Shown here piece by piece: positions 13,600 through 26,300 of a DNA stretch of 64,000 nt. The notes under the pieces were generated by a model. That model was not told the origin of the DNA. It saw nothing but the letters and a program-made list of their open reading frames with translations, and ran no database searches. Numbering within the stretch: position 1 is the first letter of the stretch; the number at the start of each line of letters is the position of its first letter. The translations under genes and the position numbers were made by a program. Source of the stretch: Silurus meridionalis (lineage: Eukaryota > Chordata > Actinopteri > Siluriformes > Siluridae); assembly GCF_014805685.1 (NCBI RefSeq), contig NC_060899.1, forward strand, positions 8,469,790 through 8,533,789, given 5' to 3'.

Positions 13600-14170
13600 G
13601 AGCAGCAGTCATTGTAAGGTTTGTGGAGGAGGGGAAAGGGGCAGGTGGAAGGAACATGGCTCCCCCTCCCCCCAACCTTTCTCATCCAAACCAGCATCTC
13701 CATCAGTGTTCTAACCTCATGGTGAGTGAAATGCACCATCAGCCACTTCCTCAGTCTGTGCCTAGCTGTGTGGTACAGAAGGGTTGAAACTAAGTGTTGG
13801 GGTTGAAAAGGTTATTGTGAGTGGGCTTGAGGATTGGGGGCGCTGCTCAATACGTATGCAGATAAGCATACGCCTGGCGTCTCATGTACACATGGCGTGT
13901 GCGCGTGTGTTTAGGGTGGGGGCCGCAGACTGTTGTGACTACCTTCACCAGCCGGCCTGGGGGAGGGACTAAAGGTCATAGAGGTCACGCACCCCTGAGA
14001 CAGATGCTGCACCTTACTCATTTGCAGACACGCATATGCTTGCGTACATGCTGCGGTTAGTGACCTTCAACTTTAAGCAACCTTGACCCCAACAGACGGG
14101 AGGCAACCGAAGAACAGATACCCGCCGAGAACAAGCACACCCTGCACTACAATCAGAATGGTGCATCCCA
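13600..14170. promoter_or_regulatory. GC-richer repeat-free segment with perfect DR3
   Basis: Downstream of a block of (GT)n and (CA)n arrays the sequence becomes unique and GC-richer. It contains AGGTCA-TAG-AGGTCA (13973-13987), a perfect direct repeat with a 3-base spacer, the classic vitamin D receptor/RXR arrangement. No protein-coding potential is recognised here. Confidence 0.35.
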
Positions 14171-14705
14171 ATTAAAATCAAGGTTAACCCCATATTCAAC
14201 ATTTTCAAAAAGGCAGTAATTTATCACCAGGAATATTATCTAAAGAGGAAGCAAAACAGTATTTATGCATGCTGCAGGCATCAGAATAATTAAAATAAAT
14301 ATATATTTTTTCATTAAGAAATCTTCTGTGGTATTCAAGGAGATTCATTTTATTTTAGCAACAATGACTAGATAATCCTTAGAGCATTTTAATGTCTATG
14401 TTATATGGCTCACATATAATATAGATCACTGGATAAACATCAGCTGGGCTTTAAAAGAAAAAGAAAAAAGAAAAGAAAAAATTGCTTGGTTAAATCATAT
14501 AAAATAATATTTTATGAAAATATAATATAATATTGTAAATCAAATGGATGCAATACCCTTGTTTATTATATTGGTTAGATTGAGCAGTCAGGTTAATTGC
14601 CACAAATGAAATTGATTAAATAAAATTAAATAAATGGAAAAATTAAATTAAATTGTTTACATTTGTTAAAACCCATTTGGGTAATACAGAAGTTGTATGT
14701 AAGTG

Positions 14706-14706
<1 letters not shown>

Positions 14707-14766
<60 letters not shown>
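14707..14766. repeat. (GT)n microsatellite
   Basis: An uninterrupted array of about 30 units. Confidence 0.98.
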
Positions 14767-14769
<3 letters not shown>

Positions 14770-14927
14770 ATATTTAATATTTAATTTAATTTTTAAGATA
14801 TGTTCTACTTAATTGTTCTACTGATTTCAGCAAACTTAAAAAAATATCAGGGGTATTAAAAAGTAGCTAGAGTTAGTGCAGAGTCGCTGTGACTACCTAC
14901 TCTGCAACGGAAATAAGATTTGTTTTG

Positions 14928-15037
14928 CACATGCATGAAAACACTGAAGAATCCATGGTGCTAGCATTAGCCGCTAACCAGGAAGTGGCTAGCGGCTAAC
15001 ACTAGTGATATGGATTCTTTAGGGTTTTATGTACAGC
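14928..15037. repeat. long imperfect inverted repeat (hairpin or MITE)
   Basis: The core at 14947-15019 folds with 26 of 33 positions paired around a 7-base loop (AAGAATCCAT at one end, ATGGATTCTT at the other; TTAGCCGCTA/TAGCGGCTAA inside). Pairing continues outward for about 20 more bases (catgaaaacact versus agggttttatg). It could be a small MITE or a transcribed hairpin. Confidence 0.6.
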
Positions 15038-15356
15038 TTCAAAAATTTTTCCAATCCTGACAATTAAATCCTGACAATTCTACATATCGAAGGAGTGAAT
15101 GAATGAAGAATGGAGGGAAAGAAAGACATTAAATTAAAGAAATTAAATGTTTCTATTTATTCTTATTTGTTATACCAATTTAATTGATTACTCAGTTAAA
15201 TCAATATAAAAAAGTATATTGCATTAATTTAATGTATCCTCTTTTATTTTTGTAAAACATTTTAAAATATTTTATGTATTATTTATCTAGCAGGCATGGT
15301 AATAATAATAAACTGTGTTAACAGAAAATTACATTTTCCACCTAACCGTTACACCC

Positions 15357-15358
<2 letters not shown>

Positions 15359-15428
<70 letters not shown>
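15359..15428. repeat. (TA)n microsatellite
   Basis: An uninterrupted array of about 34 units. Confidence 0.98.
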
Positions 15429-15429
<1 letters not shown>

Positions 15430-15430
<1 letters not shown>

Positions 15431-17620
15431 CATATTAATGATTACACACTTTTCTTTGTTAGCTAACAAGTTTGATAAGCCTTCCGATTATTGTGGTATG
15501 TCAGATTTATCCAACAGTATGAAAGTGACAAATCACACATCAAAATCAGGGACAGTACAACCAAAGTCTGTCATAAATTTTTATCATATTAAAAGTGTAG
15601 GAACAAAGATAAAAATTGTTTGTAATAAACAGAGTTGCAGAAAACTGCTGTGGTAAAATCAATGTAGAATCACGATAAATGTTCATTTAGCGATAAATAA
15701 TTACATAATCATAATTCCTATAATATTATGTCATGCTAGTCCTGCAGTTTACTAACCATTGTTCCCATGAAGTACAGCAAATTCACGGTAGTATGTAGTA
15801 GCAGGATATTGCTATTGGTCTTTTAACTCATGCAAGTGCATTAACACATTGTTGGCCACAGCATGCATTTAAATATGAGCTGCAGAGTGCTGTGTTCGAT
15901 GAAAGAGATTAACACAGTGTGTTGTGCCTGGGATTATAAACAGTGTTATTAGAGTTTCAATAAACATGGTAAACATGGTGAGTACAGAGCAAAATGTGTA
16001 TGACAGATGGCCACAGATTTTGGCGCAGTGACTGAGTGTGCACATTTGTGTGTTCATGTGTGTGTGTGTTAGTGTTGCAGTGTTTGATTGCGTCATCGGT
16101 TCTCTCCCTGCTCACTGAAGGTCTTTATGTCTAAAAGCTGCACTTTTCTCAATAGTCTTCTCAATATCTTTTCCACCTTGTCCTCCATTTTTGTTTTCTC
16201 TCTAACAGGTCTTGCTCTATATCCTTTCTTTCCCTACTTTTTTCTACTATTGCCTTCTATATTGCCTCGCTTGCTTGTACTGCTTTTCCTTTCCTTTCTT
16301 TAACTGTTCCTCCTCACTTTTCTTCTTCCCTATTTAGCCCCTGCCTTTTGTATCCTTCTATCTCTATTCCATCTTTATTACCTTTGAGTGTTGTACCTCT
16401 CTCTGTTCATCTCTATTATTCACTCTGTTTCCATTTGATCTCTATTAATTTCATTCGCTTCACCTTCGACATCCTGTTTGTGTACTTTAAATCTGTATCC
16501 ACTTCTTTTACAGCATTTTGTCTATTACTTTTGAAGCTGAATGCTGAATGGTTGAATGAGGCTGAAATGGCTTTGCGACAACACTGAGTCAACAAACTGA
16601 ATCAAAAGGAACTCTTGAAACATTCGTTCTGGTGTTACTTCTCTGAGTTAACAGTGTTGCTCACAGTTGCTAGTCATTATATTTTACTTTCTTTATAAAC
16701 ATGTTGCAGTTTGGTACTGCAGGAAAAGATCAGGTTTGTTTTCCATGTTACTTCTAGCTACTAAAAACTGTTACCAATCTAAACTCAATACTGCATGGTG
16801 CCCAAATAATCTCCATCTCTCGTTTTGTCTCTACCAATACTTCTCCTTATTATGAATGTTGAAAGTTTGCTAGGATATAACTTTGGAGATCAGTCTTGGA
16901 TAGATTAGCTCGAAAGAGAGTAGTGATGGAAAGAAAGAGAGAGAGGAGCCGATCTTTTACAATCATAACAATCTGTCAGAAAATATTTGGAAGTCAGGCT
17001 TTCCATATCATGAAAAGAAAACCAGAGAATCTAATCCTCTGAGGAAGGTCTAGCATACTACAGAATTCTCTTTGGAATAGCACAGACAAAATGACAAACG
17101 AAAATACAGCCGTAGAAAACACCATTTAAATGACACATAGCAGAGCCATTTGATAAATTGTTTGGGCACTTCTTCTCCCGACTACAGGGAGAACCACATC
17201 CTGTCACTTCCACCGTGACAATTCTTCAATTATGTGATGTGCTGTGCATAAAAATAATGTCCCAATATGCTGTTGATTCTGTGTCTTTTTTTCCCACCGC
17301 TTATTCGAGAGATTTCCAAAAGCTATTCTCAATTCGCTTCATCTTCCTTGCTTCATTGGTTAATTTTTAACCTTAAAAGTGCTTGAGCTTCTCATTGAAA
17401 TTGGATAGAAATTACTTGGATTTCCATTTATGGATAAAAATGGGAGGCCTGCAGACGTTACATGAATAGTAATAAATCATCCACTGTAAAAACAAAGTCA
17501 TGCCTAACTAAATGTGGAAATGACACAGAATATATATTACAATCTTTACTGCAAAACACATAATCACAATAATAAGGTACAGGCTTGAACAAGCTACTTT
17601 TCAAACTTCTCGCTTCACTG
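15430..17620. other. intergenic with pyrimidine-rich segment
   Basis: 16150-16520 is strongly T/C-rich and gives Leu/Ser/Phe-rich frames on +. No gene is recognised. Confidence 0.5.
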
Positions 17621-17622
<2 letters not shown>

Positions 17623-17658
<36 letters not shown>

Positions 17659-17784
17659 TCTGAGCCTTTTTGGAATTCTGTTATAGAGTCTATAGAGAGG
17701 AGGTGTGTTGGGCCATAAAGTCATGAAGACTGGTCTGTCATCTGGTTCACTGCCTGTACCTGTCTTTCACACACATATACATAT

Positions 17785-17845
<61 letters not shown>
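17623..17845. repeat. (GT)n and (CA)n arrays
   Basis: GT at 17623-17657 and CA at 17787-17845, again in inverted arrangement, about 130 bases apart. Confidence 0.97.
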
Positions 17846-17847
<2 letters not shown>

Positions 17848-18149
17848 ATATTACTTATTGTTATATAACACTACACTATGAACGTTGGTAAAAATAATAC
17901 TGGTAACAGTTAGAGCAGCATGATGTCACAGCAGGATGTGTTGCCAGCTCACAGTTTCATATTCTATCCTTATCTTGGGTTACTGTCTGTGAGGAGTTTC
18001 TCTTTATTTTCACTTTTCTCATTTTCTGTGTTTGGATGCGGTTTTCTTTTTGGTTCTCCCCAGAAGATGCATGTATGGAGATTTGTAGATTTAAATTGCT
18101 TAAGTAGTGTCCACTATTAGACTTAACTGGGTAGAGCATGACTGACTGA

Positions 18150-18347
18150 ATAAATTTACATTTCACATTTACGGTATTTGGCAGACTTTGTCCAAAATGA
18201 CTTACAGTTATCTCATTTATGCACCTGAGCAATTTGGAGCTAAATGCCTTTTACAAGGACCCCGAAATGGCAGCTTGGTGGGGTTAAGATTTAAACTCAC
18301 AACCTTTGGTTTAAAGTTCAATGTGTTAACTGAACTACCACTTTCCT
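18150..18347 (-). mobile_element. tRNA-derived SINE, minus strand
   Basis: Read on the - strand it has a tRNA-like head (GGTAGTTCAGTTAACAC; B-box-like GGTTGTGAGTTTAAATC) and a body with ccaccaagctgccatttcg. Its tail, tctgccaaataccgtaaatg, belongs to the abundant teleost family ending 'gtctgccaaatgccgtaaatg'. It is diverged and I see no target-site duplication. Confidence 0.7.
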
Positions 18348-18349
18348 AA

Positions 18350-19715
18350 TTGTCCTCCGAGCAGCTGTATAACAAAATTAAAGTAGAATTAAATCATAGA
18401 TTAGTATAATAGTGTTAAAAAACAGTACAACCGAAATTCTTCTATAGAATTCATAATCATATAAAATAGAAATTATATTATTCCACATCTATTAATAGCT
18501 GCAATACAAACTAAATTTGCTTATGCAGCTATGGCTGAGAAACACAGACTGCACCCTTAGACCGTAACTGTAAACAAAAACTGGTTTCCTGTAATAAATG
18601 AAAAAAAAAAAATCATTAAAATTGCATTTCATACAAAAACAAAATCATGTCACCATAAAATAAAGTTTCACCAGTAACAGACAGCAAAACATCATAAACA
18701 GTATAAATGATTTCTATTTATTTAGTGATGTGTCCTTCATATTGAATTCAATTTAATTTAATTAAAAAATATATAGTTTGAAATGTGTAATTGATCAGAA
18801 ATGTGTAATTGATCATAAATCTCCCCAATAGATCCCATCTCACTGAAATAATGGCCTAATGTGAGTCCTAACATGCTTAACATGGTACATGTAAGTAAAA
18901 CATTAATTAGTTACAATAATGCAACTAATAAAGTGTTCAGAATATTAGTCATTTTGAGTTATTTGTCTGAAATAAGGTCATGATATTTACAGGATAGAGG
19001 GTTAACACCACTGGAGATACAAAACAAAATAAAAAATAAGCATATAAAGTAAAAATGTGCAAATAATAAGAGATTTGAATTACAATGTTTTTTTAATTGG
19101 TGTGTGTATACATTTGTTATATGTATGTTCTTTTATTAAATCCTTTATTAAATCCTTATTATTATCCTTATTAAAAAAAAGCAACCTCAGCAACCACTCT
19201 TCCAGCTCATATAATACTTTTTATAGTGCATTTCCTATTTTCTGGATTCTCTTCTAACGCAAAGCCTGCAAATAGTCATTATATATGAATTTTTATTTTA
19301 AATGTATAATTCAGCCAGGGTTAATCTAACTAATAATTATTTTTTTCTAAAGTCTAATAATCTATGAACTCTAAATGTAAATTAGCACATGATAGTTGCA
19401 CTATTTACTCTGCATGTAAACTGACTGAAAAAGGAGCATTATCAACAACAAAAAAACATAAAAAAACATCAAACACAGCAAAGCGAAACCCAAAACCTAA
19501 ATCAGTGGACAGCTTTACTCAAGTTGCTAATGTATTGCATCTGGGACTAAAGATATATGCCTAATGTCCACAAAAATGCTTGTATGGGATATTTTTAAAA
19601 TATAATAAATTAATGTATGTTGAGAACATGCAAACATAAATGCTAAACCTTTTTCAGAAAGACGCTTGTCTGCTAGGCCATAAAGAGAAATAGCACAAAT
19701 ACACAGAATAAGCAT
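18350..19715. other. intergenic, AT-rich
   Basis: Contains an 18-base tandem pair (aaatgtgtaattgatca, twice, at about 18781-18815). Otherwise featureless. Confidence 0.5.
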
Positions 19716-19718
19716 TAG

Positions 19719-19776
<58 letters not shown>

Positions 19777-19955
19777 CTGTTATTATCCTTGTGAGGACAT
19801 AGTTGTTCATTGCAGCTAATTAATTGTAACCATAACCTTAACCTCAGCAACCAAATGGAAACCTTGAAAAATGTATAAATAAAAAAAATATATTTCTGAA
19901 TGTGCAAAGAATAAATGTTGTTTCGACGGAAAAAATAATTAATTATTAACAACAA

Positions 19956-20013
<58 letters not shown>

Positions 20014-20028
20014 GTTGTTATTATTATC
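19719..20028. repeat. (CA)n and (ATT)n microsatellites
   Basis: CA at 19719-19774 and ATT at about 19958-20028, the latter with GTTGTT interruptions at its end. They lie just before the CpG island at 20060. Confidence 0.97.
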
Positions 20029-20059
20029 AGTAGTATTAGTAGTATTATGACCCAGGAGG

Positions 20060-20460
20060 CCATATGTAATAATGCGCGTGCCCAAAAGCTTCTAAGCACG
20101 TGACCCATTCTGAGGTCATAATGGGAAATCTCCGCTCCAATGTTTTTGGCAAATAAAGGAGATTTGGGGTCGGTTCAGTCAGACGTGTATGGAGATGAGG
20201 GCAGGAGGGAGGGCTGCTACACGGCCCCGAGTTCCCTCTAACCACATTACAATGAAAGGAACACGAGGCAGGGAGGCACGGCGTCGTTAACCTCTGCCTC
20301 GGGATAAATCAACGCGCTCGCACGCGCAGCGGCACGATTCCGCACGCGCTCCCGCACCGCCGCGAGAGAAACGCCCAGGAGAGGGGCGTGAATGGGCACT
20401 CTCGACACCTTTAAACGCCCCCTGTGTGCGTGCACCCCCATATACCACCCTCTCTCGTTC
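20060..20460. promoter_or_regulatory. CpG island with E-box/ER6 nuclear-receptor composite
   Basis: This stretch is strongly CpG-rich, especially 20270-20400. It contains CACGTG (20097-20102) overlapping TGACCC-N6-AGGTCA (20101-20118), an everted repeat with a 6-base spacer (ER6). An AAATCTCC/GGAGATTT inverted repeat follows at about 20126-20167. ER6 sites are known targets of RXR heterodimers such as PXR and VDR. Frames through the island (66-73 codons) are unrecognised. Confidence 0.35.
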
Positions 20461-20469
20461 ATTTACTCT

Positions 20470-22850
20470 TCTTTCACCTCGAATCCTGTTAATTGGGACT
20501 CCCTCACTTCTGTCTCTCGCTATTCTTGCATCTTATATCGTGTCTATCACCAAAACTGGTTTATTTATGGGTGCTTTCTAATTGGCACGAGTTTATCTTC
20601 AGCATCTTATTAATGCAGTCTATTAATTATTGAGAAACACACTAAACGAGTAGCAAGGTGCATTTTTACAGTGTCTTCAAGATTTTTCAAAAGAAAAAAA
20701 ATTCCATTAAAGAAATACCCTTGAACAGGAGACAAAATGTCTAGGAAATATCTAGGAAAAGCTATTTTCCTGATTAAATACTTTCCAAAAAGACTTTAAA
20801 ACAAATAACTGGACACTCACTTGACATTACTCTAGAAATGCTGTTTTTTTTTATTAATAGGTTATCGGATTTGGTTTGCTGTATCAGGTATTGAAGATGA
20901 CCTGAAATATACTGGTTAATAATTGGGCAACACAGCATGCATGTGAGTGTGAGCTTTCAAGGGAACGTTCAAGATGTTCAAGAGCATTCATCAGTGAAGA
21001 TTCACTTTCTGGATATCTTTTCAATTGATATTTATGTAGATATTATGTAGACATAATGTGTGCTTTGGCTTTACTAGCCTACATCATGATAAAAATGTAC
21101 ACTGGGTAACTTTATTTTAGAAAAGAATGAATAAACCTGGCTTCCTGTTATAAATAATACACATTTGTAAGGGTAGACTAAATACTGTACATAAATGTAT
21201 ATGATTAGCATTAAGTTCCCTAAATCTGTCTGCTACATACATACCTACATGTTGAGTAAAAAAAAAAACAGTATGCTGGGTCAACATAAAAACGTAAAAA
21301 GTTTTGTACAAGTAGAATATATGGCTTTTATTAAGTATTCCTAAAATTAATATTTTCTGTTCCCATTTTTATCATTGTGGTGACGTACTTAAAAATGCTA
21401 CAAGAGAAAACAAAAGACAGACGGTGAGTGAGAAAATAGTTGGCGAGGCAAAAATTAAATGCTTAGCTGATAAGCATGTCTTTCTGACGGTTTCATTAAA
21501 AGACAAATGCCAAAAACAGGATATATCCAGAAATAATCCAGCAGAAAAAAAGCAGGTTGTTTGGTTATTCTGGTGTTCTAATTTGTTGAAAGCTTTATTT
21601 CAACAAATTGATTCATCTCCCTGATGATAGAAGAATGCATGAAATATACATGAATTCAGAATTCATAACTACAAATAAACCATACACATACTTTTTATTT
21701 TAATTCTTCAGATTGCACTCATGCCATCATTGGATGAATGAAGACGCGTGTGTATAAGATGAATTGACGCGAAAGACCTTCTGCCATCTCTGCACGCAGT
21801 CATGAGGCATGGCGACATATTGCACGTCACACCGGAAGGTAAGCAGTGGGCCCTGGATGGCTCCAGCCATCTGTCAGTGTTATGCCCCACTGTCCCCCAC
21901 CCCCGATCTGTCCCTCTTGCTTGGTTTGTGCAAGGCACGTTCCAAAATTTCACGCCAGCTTGCGGGAAAACAGTGCAAGGTTAGGTAATGGGGAATAATG
22001 TGGTAGGAAGAATAAATCATTGTAAACCAGTGTGTGATTCTATGAAGCATGGTAAACCTTTATATCAGCTGTAGCCATTATCACAATTTAATCAGTAGGC
22101 ATAGCTCCTATTTAGATTTTAGGAATTATCAAGACAGTGTATTTATTAAAAATGAAGCCGTTTCAAAAGCATTCTAGAGCATCCATCATGCCGTGAGTGC
22201 AAACTGAAAACTCTAGTGTTAAAACCTTGCAGAAAGTACACCCTCCTTCAATTCTGCCTATTTCTTATCAAGGCCTAAATAATAATTGCCTGGTCCTCAT
22301 CAACTTCTATAAACAAAAACATAATGGCATTGATTTCAATTTGTAGTATTTCTGTTTTAAAGGTAAACCATTTTTAAACCAGATGGAAAATAAAAACTCC
22401 ATAATTCGAGTAGAAACTCCTTCACAACTAAAAATATATATTTACTGGAAAAGTTTATAAGTATAACTTCTCTTTTCAACAGTTTTTCAGTTTAGTGCTG
22501 ATTAAAATGATAATACAAAAGAAAATCAGATCAGGGCATGTAAACATGATTGAGCTCTGGACTTATGTTGACCAGTGCAACACCTTATTTTTCATCTTTT
22601 CACTATTCAGATATTGAGTTGCTAGTGTGACTGGGAACAGTGTCATTTTGCATGACCCAATTTTGTTCCAGTGTTTGCTGATGGACAGATGGTCCTCACA
22701 TCAGTATACTCTGATATAGAGTTCATTGTTATCATTGTCATATTGACTGCAAGTTTCTGAATATCCAAATTTTCAGGCCTCCATCACTGTGTTTGACAAT
22801 TCGCATGAGGTGTTTGTGAAATGCACTGTGCTTTTGGTTTCCCTGAACAT
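20470..22850. other. intergenic
   Basis: Mostly AT-rich. 21740-21980 is GC-richer and has an ATG at 21802 followed by a donor-like GAAG/GTAAGC at 21839, a possible but unsupported exon. Confidence 0.4.
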
Positions 22851-22854
22851 GGTA

Positions 22855-23579
22855 CTGCAAGGTGGTGGACAAGGTATACAAGTACAAGTACATGTACTTG
22901 AGATAAGTAGTGATGCAGTAGGTAAAATATTCCAGTAAATGTAAAAATGCTCCCTTTAAACTTTCACTTAAATAAAGTACAAAAGTGTTTGCCTTCAAAT
23001 GTACTTAAGTATCCAAAGAACTTTGATTTATTTTGGCATTAATGTCCCATTATCATTTTTTGTTTGACTCTTTCATACTCAACTCAGTTTATGTGAAAAG
23101 ACTTATGTGTTACTCTTAGCATAACAGTCTAATTAATAGCATGATATTTAGCAATGATCGCTTTCTGTTGAAATGATCATGAGCCCAAAAACCTTTTTTT
23201 CAACTACTAAAAAAATTGCACAAATAAGACCAGGGATAATGATGGAGGGCAAGTTGAGTCAGGAGTTTCCTCCATTTATTACTCTCAAACTGTTCTGCTT
23301 GCTGTAATATTATGCTGAACTGTTTGTTCATGCTAAGTAGATACCACCAATGGCAATAAAAACAAGTTCAAAACAGTTACGTTTTTATCCACTCATAAAT
23401 AATATGAAATGACAGATTGTGCAAAATGCAGTTGAATTAAAAGTAAGATATTTGAAATGGAGTGAAGTTAAATTTAAAGTCTTCCTCAAATGGAAATACT
23501 TCAGTAAAGTACAAATAAACTAAAATGCTACTTAAGTACAGTAACGATTTACATTTACTTTGTTAATGTCCACCACTGG
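22855..23579. mobile_element. hAT-like nonautonomous element
   Basis: The ends read GGTGGTGGACAAGG on the left and AATGTCCACCACTG on the right, an inverted pair, with gtacaagtac and acttaagtac motifs inside as in the 2.7-3.9 kb element. The adjoining bases TGGTACTG and TGGTGCTG (one difference) could be an 8-base target duplication, the length typical of hAT, but the exact ends are ambiguous by a few bases. No transposase ORF remains. Confidence 0.5.
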
Positions 23580-24560
23580 TGCTGTGCATGTTGACTAAAC
23601 ATATCCAGTCCATTGTTCTTGAACATTCATGATTTGTACCTTTGTAAACATTTTTGAAAAAGTTATGGAAAAGGTTATTTCCTAAATACCCTTCCAACAT
23701 TGTCATTCTAGTTTATTTTTCTGATTGTTCTAACATGAATATAGACACTTTAAAGTGGTCAGAGAGCCCTGTAGGTTACATGAAGTAGCTCTTAGATTTT
23801 TCATTATATCTAAGTGCATAAAAATTTCTGACCCTAGATTGAATTTGCTGGTACATTCACTCTTGGGAATCTGCACTTTAGAATGGTGGATTTCAATTAT
23901 TTGGAAATGGCCTCTTACTGTAACTCCTCCCAGATTGATTTGCAGCAATTGGTGCTGAAACACGGAATTGACAATAGTTTAACCAGATAGTTTAGTGTTA
24001 AGATTTTTTTGTTTGCTAAATCTGAAGTGTCTAAAAAATCTAAACATCCCAGCATATCTGTACCTGAGTGCCAAGTCTATAGATATATGGCTTGCTAAGG
24101 TTTGAGTTGAAAAACTCAAGTGATCTTAACAGTCTCCTGATGTTTAGTAAACACCTTTAAAATGTATAAAGAAAAAAGGTTTCAACATAGAATATAACCA
24201 CCTGCTATAAAATTGATAACAAAAAATCGGTAATCTTGGCAATATACTATATATTTTACATAAGTCAGGAGTCAGCCATGGCTGCAAATTGGAATATTTG
24301 TTAGAATGGAAGCCATCAAATTTGAACTTTGGTTATATTACCAACAAGGAATGGGGCCTCAACACTTTGCATGGAACATATTGTCCTTCATGTTTTTCTT
24401 CCCCTCCACCAAAACCTATAATATTACAGCTTTGTCCTAATCGAGCTTAACATCCTGTAGCAAATGTTATTTTGTATTGTTTTTTGTCTAATAGTGTTTT
24501 AGAGCAGTTTTAAGCATATTGATAGAATGTGCTCGATATCACATATTACAAAAGTAAAAA

Positions 24561-24561
24561 T

Positions 24562-24614
<53 letters not shown>
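24561..24614. repeat. (AAT)n microsatellite
   Basis: About 18 AAT units, with degenerate units following to 24635. Confidence 0.97.
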
Positions 24615-24617
<3 letters not shown>

Positions 24618-24850
24618 TAATAACAATAATAAAATACAATATTTTTGTATTCTTTTCTTGTTCTATATATGTTTCATATAAAACTAGGACAAAACACTTG
24701 TTTTGGTACCTTCTTTCTGATCTTTAGTTCTTTTTCAACTGCTTTTCCAATTCCAAAATGTATAGAGGGTTGATTTTCAATTATAGACTTTTATAATAAA
24801 CATAAACCTATGTGCAAATCATGCCTCTTCTCAAAGTACCCCCTCTTTTA

Positions 24851-24852
<2 letters not shown>

Positions 24853-24910
<58 letters not shown>
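24853..24910. repeat. (CA)n microsatellite
   Basis: An uninterrupted array of about 29 units. Confidence 0.98.
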
Positions 24911-24911
<1 letters not shown>

Positions 24912-25249
24912 TTTCACCTATAAAACAGGCTCCAAAAATATTGTTGCAGGAAAAAACATCCTCTTTTTGCAGTCATTTTTTCCATTTCCATCCAATTCTC
25001 CTACCAAGAAAAAAACAGGGAAAGAAAGGGAAGGTCAAATATCTGTCAGACTGGGATAGAGAGCAATGGAGGGAAAGAAACAATCAATACTGGAATGTAT
25101 TTTTCTCCTGCAGCAGCAGTTAAATGCCAAGCAACTGTATTTTCTCATGGCTTAGATTCAAGTAGAGACCTGTGCATTTTTAAATGTGTATTTCTTATTC
25201 TCCAAAATATTAGACCATTACCAAGAGGTCTGATTTCTGCATTACACTG

Positions 25250-25430
25250 AGGCAGTGGGGGCATGGTCAAGCACCAGTTTGTAAATGGAGGATGAAGTTG
25301 GGGCCAAAGTGTGGTTCAGAGAAGCAGGTACCTTTGGGTAGTTGAACTCATAAATGTGTTCTGTAAGAAGTGGCAGTGAAAAAGAAAAAAGCAGGGAGTT
25401 ACATGGAAATTGAGGAGGGGTGACTGAACT

Positions 25431-25478
<48 letters not shown>
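25250..25478. repeat. unclassified interspersed repeat, copy A
   Basis: This segment is homologous to 28290-28545: both share tttgtaaat, agagaagca, the aagtggcagtg block, gcagggagt-acatg and an actgtgtgtg run into (GT)n. It lies 74 bases before a gag-like ORF, so it may be the LTR or leader of a retroelement (inference). Confidence 0.5.
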
Positions 25479-25479
<1 letters not shown>

Positions 25480-25551
25480 ACATTAGTAGGTATTTCTGCT
25501 TTAGACCATAAAGCAGAAAACACAACCAAGAAGTAAGGCAGATATTCCATC

Positions 25552-25776
25552 ATGGAATTGTCGCCAATCTATGAGATCTTCAGGACCCTCAAAAGCATCC
25601 ACCAGATTCAATATCATGCCGTCTATGGGCTGCACATGGAGCAAAAACTGTGTTTCCAGGCCTCTCTCCAGGCCCAAACCAAGCATTGGCAGGCAGTTCA
25701 GAGCTTGGACACCTGTCGGAGAAGGTTGCTGGGAGAGGAGCACAATGCTGTTGCAGGTTGTCACCTGCCTACCTGA
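25552..25776 (+). pseudogene. retroelement gag-like N-terminal fragment
   Basis: A 74-codon frame starts MELSPIYEIFRTLKSIHQIQ. It contains LHMEQKLCFQASLQAQ, resembling the Glu/Gln-rich helix near the N-terminus of gag proteins of fish Ty3-type retrotransposons, and then ends abruptly. No capsid, zinc knuckle, protease or polymerase follows. The identification is by pattern only. It may also be an unknown cellular exon. Confidence 0.3.
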
Positions 25777-26224
25777 AGGGACAGCAGTATGGGTCCAGTG
25801 CCACTATCTGGTGTTGCTACAGGTAACGGTCCAACTGGCCCAGAACCACTTCACTTCATATCTGGGTGCGGGCTGTTCCTCTCCTTCTTTCTTTTTTTAC
25901 TTCTTTTTACTTTCTTTTTCTTTCTTTCTTTCTCTTGCTCTTTCCGTTCCACTCATCACCCTCTTCTTGTCTACATTCCAGTAACAGACACCTTTTTCTC
26001 CAAATCCAATTCCTTAAAACCAGTACTAGTGCACACCATTAAAGTCAGCATCTCTGGGGCTAGGCCTGGGCAGATGTACTGAAGTGGGCAGTGAAAGAAG
26101 CTGCAGGTTTAGTTAGGATATAATGCATAACTGTGAGTATTTAAAGAAGCACATACAACTCATTAGTGGATTCAGGCTGTACTGAAACCTCACTTTACCA
26201 TTGCTTGGTTCAAGAGGAGGTACT

Positions 26225-26300
26225 GGATAGATAAGTGTTTCTCAAACAGTGGGTCATGACCCAAAAGTGGGTCAAAGGGCTGTTAATCTCGGAATGTGTA
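26225..26300. mobile_element. hAT-like terminal fragment
   Basis: The motif gtttctcaaacagtgggtca followed by tgacccaaaagtgggtc resembles the end of a widespread hAT-type nonautonomous element ('tttctcaaactgtgggtcg'). The opposite terminus was not found. Confidence 0.35.

Noticed and set aside
19527..20108. 193-codon minus-strand ORF
   Set aside because: Poly-Ile and Cys-Val runs from ATT and CA arrays; no protein domain.
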